Below, piece after piece: positions 32,920-39,384 of a DNA stretch of 39,384 nt (the first letter of the stretch is position 1; each line of letters starts with the position of its first letter). Below the pieces are notes generated by a model that saw only the letters and a program-made list of their open reading frames with translations, was not told where the DNA came from and did no database searches. Origin of the DNA: Acidimicrobiaceae bacterium (lineage in GTDB: Bacteria > Actinomycetota > Acidimicrobiia > Acidimicrobiales > RAAP-2). The stretch is from NCBI GenBank assembly GCA_003164095.1, contig PLRX01000063.1, positions 1-39,384 of the forward strand, written 5' to 3'. Both the position numbers and the translations under genes were made by a program.

Positions 32920-34760
32920 CAGAGCGCCTCCTCGAGTAGTGCGCGCAGGTCGTCCGGCATCACCGGGACCGGTTCGGGCTGACTGGTGATCGACCGCACC
33001 GACGGGGTGCCGCAGGCGCCCGTGGGGGCGGTCGACGGGTCGGCGATGCGCTCGACGAAGTTGACCTTGCCCATCTCGGGGTCGGCCTTGGGGAAGTCGT
33101 CGCGGGTCTGGCCGCCGCGGCTCTCCTTGCGGTTGAGCGCGCCCATGGCCGTGCACCGCGAGACGGTGAGCATGGAGGGGAGGTCGGTGGCCAGGTTCCA
33201 CCCGGGGTTGTAGGTCGTGCCGCCCTTGACGGACAGGTTGGACGCCCGCTCCTCGAGCACCTCGATCTTGCCGAGGGCCTCCTCGAGCTCGGACCCCGTG
33301 CGGATGATCCCCACCAGGCTCTGCATGGTCCCCTGCAGGTCCTGCTGGATGTCGTACGGGTTTTCACCGGACTCCCGCTGGAAGGGGGCGACCGCAGCGT
33401 CGATTGCCTGTTGGATCTGGCCCTCGTCGAGGGTCACGTCGCCGGCCCGGCCCTGGGCGTACTCGGCGGCGCCGATGCCGGCGCGGCGCCCGAACACCAG
33501 GAGGTCGGAGAGCGAGTTGCCGCCGAGCCGGTTGGCACCGTGCATGCCGCCGGCCACCTCGCCGGCCGCGAACAGGCCCGGGACGGTGGCCGCCGTGCTG
33601 TCGGCGTCGACCCGGACACCGCCCATGATGTAGTGGCAGGTCGGTCCGACCTCCATGGCCTCAGCGGTGATGTCGACGCCGGCCAGCTCCTTGAACTGGT
33701 GGTACATCGACGGCAGGCGGCGGCGGATGTCCTCGGGGGTGCGGCGAGTGGCGATGTCGAGGAACACGCCGCCGTGGGGGCTGCCCCGGCCGGCCTTGAC
33801 CTCGGAGTTGATCGACCGTGCGACCTCGTCGCGGGGGAGGAGCTCCGGGGGACGACGGCCGGCGGTGTGGTCGTCGTACCACTTGTCGGCCTCGTCCTCC
33901 GAGTCGGCCGTCTCGGTCCGGAACATGTCGGGCACGTAGTCGAACATGAAGCGGGTGCCCTCGGAGTTGCGCAGCACGCCGCCGTCGCCCCGGACGCCCT
34001 CGGTCACCAGGATGCCGCGTACCGACAGGGGCCAGACCATGCCGGTCGGGTGGAACTGTACGCACTCCATGTCGATGAGATCGGCCCCGGCCCACAGCGC
34101 CATGGCGTGGCCGTCACCGGTCGACTCCCACGAGTTCGAGGTGTACATCCAGCTCTTGCCCACGCCGCCGGTGGCGAGCACCACGGCCTTCGCCTTGATG
34201 ACCACGAACTTGCCGGTGGGACGCCAGTAGCCGACGAGGCCGGACACGTTGCCGTCGGCGTCGTGGAGGAGGCGGAGCACCTTCAGCTCCATGAAGACCT
34301 CCATGCCGTCGGCCACGGCCTTCTGCTGCATGGTGCGGATGAGCTCCAGGCCGGTGCGGTCGCCGACGTGGGCGAGGCGTGCGTAGCGGTGGCCGCCGAA
34401 GTCACGCTGGAGGATCAGCCCGTCCTCGGTGCGGTCGAACAGTGCGCCCCAGGCCTCGAGCTCACGGACCCGGTCCGGGGCCTCCCTGGCGTGGAGCTCG
34501 GCCATCCGGTAGTTGTTGAGGAGCTTGCCGCCGCGCATGGTGTCGCGGAAGTGCACCTTCCAGTTGTCCTCGGGGTAGACGTTGCCCATGGCCGCCGCCA
34601 TGCCGCCCTCGGCCATGACGGTGTGCGCCTTGCCGAGGAGGGACTTGCAGACCACCGCGGTGCGCAGGCCCATGGCCTGGGCCTCGACGGCGGCCCGGAG
34701 CCCGGCGCCGCCGGCCCCGATGATGATGACGTCGGATTCGTACTGCTCGTACTCGTTCAT
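32919..34760 (-). CDS. sdhA: Succinate dehydrogenase flavoprotein subunit
   Basis: A 613-residue flavoprotein that oxidises succinate. The FAD dinucleotide loop is IIIGAGGAGLRAAVEA, and covalent FAD attaches at His46 in KAHTVMAEGG. QFHPTGMVWP, VRGDGGVLRNSEGTRFM, CHYIMGGVRVD and GLFAAGEVAGGMHGANRLGG are conserved. The overall form is close to mycobacterial Sdh1 SdhA. ATG 34760 is 13 bases after sdhC. Confidence 0.96.
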   Translation of the reverse strand: MNEYEQYESDVIIIGAGGAGLRAAVEAQAMGLRTAVVCKSLLGKAHTVMAEGGMAAAMGNVYPEDNWKVHFRDTMRGGKLLNNYRMAELHAREAPDRVRELEAWGALFDRTEDGLILQRDFGGHRYARLAHVGDRTGLELIRTMQQKAVADGMEVFMELKVLRLLHDADGNVSGLVGYWRPTGKFVVIKAKAVVLATGGVGKSWMYTSNSWESTGDGHAMALWAGADLIDMECVQFHPTGMVWPLSVRGILVTEGVRGDGGVLRNSEGTRFMFDYVPDMFRTETADSEDEADKWYDDHTAGRRPPELLPRDEVARSINSEVKAGRGSPHGGVFLDIATRRTPEDIRRRLPSMYHQFKELAGVDITAEAMEVGPTCHYIMGGVRVDADSTAATVPGLFAAGEVAGGMHGANRLGGNSLSDLLVFGRRAGIGAAEYAQGRAGDVTLDEGQIQQAIDAAVAPFQRESGENPYDIQQDLQGTMQSLVGIIRTGSELEEALGKIEVLEERASNLSVKGGTTYNPGWNLATDLPSMLTVSRCTAMGALNRKESRGGQTRDDFPKADPEMGKVNFVERIADPSTAPTGACGTPSVRSITSQPEPVPVMPDDLRALLEEAL

Positions 34761-34773
34761 GTGCTCGTCGCCC

Positions 34774-35538
34774 TTAGAAGTGGAAGCCGTAGTCGTGGAT
34801 CGCGCCGCTGGCCACCAGGCGCACGTACAGGTCGGTGAAGGCCACGAAGACCAGGCTCATCCAGGCGAACAGCATGTGCTTGCCGTTGAGTGGCGTGAGC
34901 GCCTTCCAGATCTTGTGCCGGATGGGTGCCTTGGAGAACTGCTTGACGCCGCCGCCGCAGAGGTGACGGCAGGCGTGGCAGCTGAGGGAGTACAGCCAGA
35001 GCAGGGTGGCGTTGACCACCAGAACGACGGTGCCCACGCTGATCCCGATGCCGCTCGGGGTACCGGGCTGCTGGAAGGCGACGACGGCGTCGATGGTGAG
35101 GATCACGTTGAAGATGAGGCCGAAGTAGAAGAAGTACCGGTGGGCGTTCTGCAGGAGGAGCGGGAACCGCGACTCACCGGTGTAGGAGCCGTGGCCGTCG
35201 GACACCGCACAGGCCGGCGGGGCCAGCCAGAAGGACCGGTAGTAGGCCTTGCGGTAGTAGTAGCAGGTCATCCGGAAGCCCAGCGGGAAGATGAGGATGA
35301 GGAGCGCCGGCGAGATGGTCCACCAGGAGATGGTGGCGGTGTGGCTGGCGCCGGGCACGCAGCTGGCCGTCAGGCAGGGGGAGTAGAAGGGCGAGATCAG
35401 GTTGCGGTGCGCCTCCGACCCGACGAAGTAGTTCTTGTTGACGAAGGCGGCCCAGCTGGCATACGCCACGAACGACGTCAGCACAACGAAGGTCACCACC
35501 GGTTGGACCCAGTAGCGGTCCGTGCGCAGTGTCGCCAC
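34774..35538 (-). CDS. sdhC: Succinate dehydrogenase membrane subunit (Sdh1/SdhC-like)
   Basis: A 254-residue membrane anchor with about five helices, as in mycobacterial Sdh1 (Rv0249c type), not the two small subunits of E. coli. TDRYWVQPVVTFVVLTSFVA opens the first helix, and the YYYRKAYYRSFWLAPP loop and SCHACRHLCGGG are characteristic. His residues suited to haem ligation occur in AHRYFFYFG and in SCHACRH. I chose GTG 35538 because GAGGTGG lies upstream; ATG 35568 is in frame but has no ribosome site. Confidence 0.88.
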   Translation of the reverse strand: MATLRTDRYWVQPVVTFVVLTSFVAYASWAAFVNKNYFVGSEAHRNLISPFYSPCLTASCVPGASHTATISWWTISPALLILIFPLGFRMTCYYYRKAYYRSFWLAPPACAVSDGHGSYTGESRFPLLLQNAHRYFFYFGLIFNVILTIDAVVAFQQPGTPSGIGISVGTVVLVVNATLLWLYSLSCHACRHLCGGGVKQFSKAPIRHKIWKALTPLNGKHMLFAWMSLVFVAFTDLYVRLVASGAIHDYGFHF

Positions 35539-35750
35539 GTCGGGTCCACCTCGGGCCCCTCCCAGCATGACCGGGGTCACTGCTGCGTCCGGAGCTGCGG
35601 ATGCGTCCTCCAACGTCGTCAATGCTCTTCTCCCTCGTCGGGCCGTGCACGGCCACCGTGTGTGGCAGTCTCCGACCGTCGTCCGTGGGGCGGAAGGTGC
35701 CCCGACGCGCGGCGACCCGGGGGTCGTGCGCTGACAGACGCTTATCATTC

Positions 35751-35769
35751 CACCACTGGGCCGGTGGTG
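35751..35769. promoter_or_regulatory. Inverted repeat between sdh operon and ATPase gene
   Basis: CACCAC at 35751-35756 faces GTGGTG at 35764-35769. It sits in the 268-base divergent gap and could be an operator. On the minus strand GGAATGATAAGC nearby is the most AT-rich stretch and a possible sdh promoter, with a leader of about 190 bases. No other structure was seen in the gap. Confidence 0.3.
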
Positions 35770-35794
35770 CGAAACACGCCGCCGGCGCCCCGCG

Positions 35795-35800
35795 TAGGCT
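35795..35800 (+). promoter_or_regulatory. Candidate -10 box (TAGGCT) for leaderless ATPase mRNA
   Basis: TAGGCT-CGGTCC-ATG gives a 6-base spacer. The hexamer is identical to the metF box. Confidence 0.5.
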
Positions 35801-35806
35801 CGGTCC

Positions 35807-37300
35807 ATGACCCCCCCCGAGCCCGCTGTCCACGCCGCCGCCGTGGACCTCGCCACCCGCCTCACGCCGCCGCCGGATATCACCACCCTCGGGGCGCTGC
35901 GCAAGGCCGGCTGGGAACCGATGACGGTGGCCGACGAGATCAGGCGCAACGCCTCCGCCCGGATCGCCGCCGGCGAGCCGCTGGTCACCGGCGTGCTGGG
36001 GTACGAGGACACCGTCCTGCCACAGCTCGAGAACGCCGTCCTCGCCGGCCACGACATCATCCTCCTGGGCGAGCGCGGCCAGGCCAAGACCCGACTGATC
36101 CGCTCGATGGTCGGCCTGCTCGACGAGTGGCTGCCGGTGGTCGCGCACTCCGAGATCAACGACGACCCGTTCCATCCCATCTCGCGGTTCGCCAAGGACC
36201 TGCTCGGCGAGGCGGGCGACGACCTGCCGGTCGCCTGGGTCCATCGCAGCGACCGCTATGGCGAGAAGCTGGCCACCCCCGACACGTCGATCGCCGACCT
36301 CATCGGTGAGGTCGACCCCATCCGGGTGGCCGAGGGCCGCTACCTGTCGGACGAGTTGACCATCCACTACGGCCTCGTGCCCCGCCTCAACCGGGGCATC
36401 TTCGCCGTCAACGAGCTGCCCGACCTGGCCGAGCGGATCCAGGTAGGCCTGCTCAACGTGCTCGAGGAGCGTGACGTGCAGATCCGGGGACACCGGGTCC
36501 GCCTACCGCTCGACATCGTCCTGATGGCCACGGCCAATCCCGAGGACTACACCAACCGTGGCCGCATCATCACCCCGCTGAAGGACCGCTTCGGTGCCCA
36601 GATCCGCACCCACTACCCGCCGGACGCGGCCACCGAGCTGCGCATCGCCGAGCTCGAGGCCGACCTGCCCGGTCGAACGGACGGGGCGACGGCCGGCACG
36701 GTGGGCGCGCCGAGGGTCGACGTGCCGCAATTCATGGCAGAGGTAGTGGCCGAGCTCAGCCAGTTGGCCCGCCAGAGCCCCCACCTCAACCAGCGATCGG
36801 GCGTGTCGGTCCGCCTCACCATCGCCAACTACGAGACGCTGGTCGCAAATGCAACGCGTCGGGCCCTCCGCAACGGCGAATCTGAAGCGGTGCCCCGCAT
36901 CTCGGACCTGCAGTCGCTCATCTCCTCCACCCAGGGCAAGGTCGAGATCGAGTCGCTGGAGGAGGGGCGTGACGAGATCATCCTGTCCCAACTGGTCGCC
37001 GCCGCCGTGCTGCTCGTGTTCCGACGCAGAGTCCACCTCGCCGAGCCGCAGGCGGTGGTCGGCGCCTTCACCGAGGACACCGTCGTCCATGCCGGCGACG
37101 ACCTGCCAGCCACCGCCTACGCCGAGACGCTCGAGCTGGTGCCGGCCCTGTCGGCCCCGGTCCTCGCACTGACCGGCGGTTCGGAGGACCCGGCCATGGT
37201 GGCCAGCGCCACCGAGTTCATCCTTGAGGGACTGCACCTCACCAAACGCCTCAACAAGGAGGCGGCCGGGTCCCGCGCCACGTATCGGGGACGCGGGTGA
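35807..37300 (+). CDS. ChlI/MoxR-like AAA+ ATPase (Rv0958 type)
   Basis: A 497-residue AAA+ protein of the magnesium-chelatase ChlI/MoxR clade. Walker A is GERGQAKT at 88-95. The Walker B segment reads GIFAVNELPDL, with Asn202-Glu203 where Asp-Glu is normal. Sensor 1 is MATANPEDYTNRGR, followed by ITPLKDRFG as arginine-finger region. The C-terminal lid includes QSPHLNQRSGVSVRLTIANYE. No other chlorophyll or cobalt chelatase gene is present, so a chaperone-like role with the VWA partner is more likely than tetrapyrrole metallation. The stop overlaps the VWA gene's GTG. Confidence 0.88.
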   Translation: MTPPEPAVHAAAVDLATRLTPPPDITTLGALRKAGWEPMTVADEIRRNASARIAAGEPLVTGVLGYEDTVLPQLENAVLAGHDIILLGERGQAKTRLIRSMVGLLDEWLPVVAHSEINDDPFHPISRFAKDLLGEAGDDLPVAWVHRSDRYGEKLATPDTSIADLIGEVDPIRVAEGRYLSDELTIHYGLVPRLNRGIFAVNELPDLAERIQVGLLNVLEERDVQIRGHRVRLPLDIVLMATANPEDYTNRGRIITPLKDRFGAQIRTHYPPDAATELRIAELEADLPGRTDGATAGTVGAPRVDVPQFMAEVVAELSQLARQSPHLNQRSGVSVRLTIANYETLVANATRRALRNGESEAVPRISDLQSLISSTQGKVEIESLEEGRDEIILSQLVAAAVLLVFRRRVHLAEPQAVVGAFTEDTVVHAGDDLPATAYAETLELVPALSAPVLALTGGSEDPAMVASATEFILEGLHLTKRLNKEAAGSRATYRGRG

Positions 37301-39330
37301 CCTGGCGGTTCGACTACCGGCGGTGGGACGGCTCCCAGGTGTCGTCGGTCGACGACGCCGACGCGGTCCTCAAGCAGCTGACCGACGACCTCCTGGCCAA
37401 CGGCGACCTGCACGAGGCGCTGCAGCGCATGCTGAACAGGGGCTGGCAGACCCCCGACGGTGACCAGGTCCAGGGCCTGCGCGACCTACTCGACCAGCTG
37501 CGGATGGAACGTGAGGAGCTGCTCGAGCAGGGTGACCTCGGTGGGGCCTACTCCGAGATCGCCGCCGAGTTGCAAGACGTCCTGCGCGAGGAGCGGCTCG
37601 GCATCGAGCAGCTCGAGTCCGACGCACGCGACTCGGGCGACCAGCGCCGCCAGGAGGTCACCGACCAGGTGGCCACCGAGCGCCGGATGCAGCTCGACCT
37701 GCTGCCCAACGACCTGGCGGGGCAGGTGCGGAGTCTGCAGAACTACGAGTTCGTCTCGTCCGAGGCGCGCGAGCACTTCGAGGAGCTGATGGAGCGGCTG
37801 CGCGACGAGGTCACGCGGACCTACTTCGACCAGATGTCCGAGGCGCTGTCGAACCCCGACCCCGCCCAGCTCGAGCACATGCGCCAGGCGTTCGACGCCC
37901 TCAATCGCATGGTGGAGCAGCGCGAGGCGGGCGAGGAGATCGATCCCAGCTTCGACTCGTTCATGGAGCAGTTCGGCGACCTCTTCCCGGGAGACCCCAA
38001 GGACCTCGACGAACTGCTGGAGCAGTTGGCCGCCCGGATGGCCGCGGCTCAGGCCATGTGGAACTCGATGTCGCCCGAGCAGCGGGCCCAGCTGCAGGGT
38101 CTCGCCGAGTCGCTGCTCGAGGACATGGACTTGCGGTGGCAGGTCGACCGGTTGGCGCAGAACCTGCAGCGGGCCTTTCCGGAAGCCGGGTGGGAGAACC
38201 GCTTCCGCTTCCGTGGCGACGACCCGATGGGCATGGGCGAGGCGACGGACGCGGCGGCACGGCTGCGCGATCTCGACGAGCTCGAGGGCTTCCTGCGGTC
38301 GGCCAACTCGCCGGCCGCCCTGTCCGAGGTGGACCTCGACAAGGTCGCCCGCTCGCTGGGTGAGGACGCCGCCAAGTCACTCGACCGGTTGTCCAAGCTG
38401 GCCAAGCAACTCGAGCAGGCGGGACTGATCGACCAGCGGGAGGGACGTTTCGAACTGACGGCCAAGGGCACGCGCCGCATCGGCCAGCAGGCGCTGTCCG
38501 ACCTGTTCGGCCAGCTCACCAAGGACCGGGTCGGCAACCACGCCACCACGTGGACCGGGACCGGACACGACCGCGAGGAGACGACGAAGCCCTACGAGTA
38601 CGGCGACCCGTTCAACCTCGACCTCTCGCGCACGGTCCACAACGCCGTCCGCCGGGCCGGCAGCGGGGTGCCGGTGCAGCTGCACCCCGACGACTTCGAG
38701 ATCGTGGAGACCGAGGCGCTGACCCGGTCGGCCACCGTGCTCCTGCTCGACCTGTCGCTGTCCATGCCCATGCGCGACAACTTCGTCCCGGCCAAGAAGA
38801 TGGCCATGGCACTGCATACGCTCATCAGCACCCGGTTCCCCCGTGACTACCTGGGCCTGGTCGGGTTCTCCGAGGTGGCGCGGGAGATCGAACCGGAGGA
38901 CCTGCCCACGGTCAGCTGGGACTACGTCTACGGGACGAACCTGCAGCACGGGCTGATCCTGGCCCGCAAGATGCTGGCCCACCAGCAGGGCACCAAGCAG
39001 ATCATCCTGGTGACCGACGGCGAGCCGACGGCCCACATCGTGCCGATCGACGGGGGCCTCGACTACTTCGTCGACTTCAACTACCCCCCGATCCCCGAGA
39101 CGCTGGAGCTGACGCTGGCCGAGGTGATGCGCTGCACCAAGGCGAACATCACCATCAACACCTTCCTGCTCGATCCCGACCGCGGCCTCTGGGGCTTCGT
39201 CGACCAGCTGTCACGCATCAATCGCGGTCGGACGTTCGCCACCACGCCCGGCGAACTGGGTGACTACGTGCTGGTCGACTTCCTGAACCACAAGACCGCG
39301 GTCCGGTCCCGGGGTCGACGGGCCGGCTGA
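37297..39330 (+). CDS. VWA domain protein, partner of the AAA+ ATPase (Rv0959 type)
   Basis: A 677-residue protein. The N-terminus is WRFDYRRWDGSQ; residues about 60-330 are rich in charged residues and probably helical, with a winged-helix-like stretch near 365-395 (QLEQAGLIDQREGRFELT). The von Willebrand A domain spans about 478-665, with MIDAS residues Asp485-x-Ser-x-Ser489 (DLSLSM) and Asp574 in VTDGEPTAH. There is no signal peptide or membrane helix, so it acts in the cytoplasm. The GTG overlaps the ATPase stop (GTGA). MoxR-VWA pairs are thought to remodel or assemble client complexes; the client here is unknown. Confidence 0.88.
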   Translation: MTWRFDYRRWDGSQVSSVDDADAVLKQLTDDLLANGDLHEALQRMLNRGWQTPDGDQVQGLRDLLDQLRMEREELLEQGDLGGAYSEIAAELQDVLREERLGIEQLESDARDSGDQRRQEVTDQVATERRMQLDLLPNDLAGQVRSLQNYEFVSSEAREHFEELMERLRDEVTRTYFDQMSEALSNPDPAQLEHMRQAFDALNRMVEQREAGEEIDPSFDSFMEQFGDLFPGDPKDLDELLEQLAARMAAAQAMWNSMSPEQRAQLQGLAESLLEDMDLRWQVDRLAQNLQRAFPEAGWENRFRFRGDDPMGMGEATDAAARLRDLDELEGFLRSANSPAALSEVDLDKVARSLGEDAAKSLDRLSKLAKQLEQAGLIDQREGRFELTAKGTRRIGQQALSDLFGQLTKDRVGNHATTWTGTGHDREETTKPYEYGDPFNLDLSRTVHNAVRRAGSGVPVQLHPDDFEIVETEALTRSATVLLLDLSLSMPMRDNFVPAKKMAMALHTLISTRFPRDYLGLVGFSEVAREIEPEDLPTVSWDYVYGTNLQHGLILARKMLAHQQGTKQIILVTDGEPTAHIVPIDGGLDYFVDFNYPPIPETLELTLAEVMRCTKANITINTFLLDPDRGLWGFVDQLSRINRGRTFATTPGELGDYVLVDFLNHKTAVRSRGRRAG

Positions 39331-39347
39331 GCCCGGGAGCCTCCCCA

Positions 39348-39365
39348 GCGGTAACTGGCGGTAAC
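39348..39365. repeat. Two GCGGTAAC direct repeats, 10 bp apart
   Basis: GCGGTAAC occurs at 39348-39355 and 39358-39365, one helical turn apart, in the intergenic end of the window. Could be binding half-sites for a gene beyond the edge. Confidence 0.4.
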
Positions 39366-39384
39366 CATTCAGGTGCCCTGACCC

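Noticed and set aside
1-39384. Insertion sequences, prophage, toxin-antitoxin or defence genes
   Set aside because: No transposase, integrase, nuclease-defence or toxin motif was seen in any frame; the window reads as core chromosome.

Overview
The window is a high-GC stretch (roughly 70% G+C by eye, not counted) of a Gram-positive actinobacterial chromosome. GuaB3, a complete decaprenylphosphoryl-arabinose (DPA) gene set, a five-gene succinate dehydrogenase operon with a mycobacterial Sdh1-type membrane subunit, and a ChlI-like ATPase/VWA pair all point to Actinomycetota. The large 'choice-of-anchor Q' surface protein and the lack of most mycolata genes suggest Acidimicrobiia or a close relative rather than Mycobacteriales; this is inference from protein style, not a database match. 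There are no rRNA or tRNA genes, CRISPR arrays, transposases or phage genes.

Layout. 1-4.2 kb: a secreted, glycine-rich, repeat-bearing surface protein split by a one-base frameshift, then a strong terminator. 4.3-5.8 kb: a small membrane protein and YbjQ on the minus strand, divergent from a Nudix CoA pyrophosphatase. 5.9-11.2 kb: guaB3-guaA-pcrA with overlapping ends. 11.4-13.6 kb: a membrane-anchored NAGPA-like protein and a PPK2 polyphosphate kinase. 13.6-16.9 kb (minus): ubiA-dprE1-dprE2, the DPA pathway. 17.0-19.7 kb: a stand-alone B12-binding mutase subunit followed by sucC-sucD. 19.7-25.9 kb: HAD phosphatase, purN-purH, folD, a cupin, a Thr-rich membrane protein and metF. 26.1-27.7 kb: malate dehydrogenase and an SRPBCC protein. 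27.7-31.1 kb (minus): VOC protein, two small membrane proteins, an MFS transporter and a YwaF-like membrane protein. 31.1-35.5 kb (minus): sdhC-sdhA-sdhB plus an SCP2-like gene and a VOC gene. 35.8-39.3 kb: ATPase and VWA partner.

Metabolically the window is dominated by purine synthesis (guaB3, guaA, purN, purH), one-carbon folate chemistry (folD, metF), the TCA cycle (sucCD, sdh, mdh) and cell-wall arabinan precursor synthesis. The order pcrA/uvrD1 - sucC - sucD - purN - purH - ATPase - VWA matches, with insertions, the order I recall for M. tuberculosis Rv0949-Rv0959, so this looks like an old chromosomal backbone and not an accessory island.

The most consistent unexplained structure is regulatory: nine transcription units start with a TANNNT hexamer ending only 6-9 bases before the start codon and no Shine-Dalgarno, the arrangement expected of leaderless mRNAs. 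I do not see a clearly new multi-gene biological system. The best leads are the frameshifted surface protein, the DPA operon with a benzothiazinone-insensitive type of DprE1, the orphan B12-binding subunit with a palindrome over its promoter, and the ATPase with a Walker B Asp-to-Asn change.
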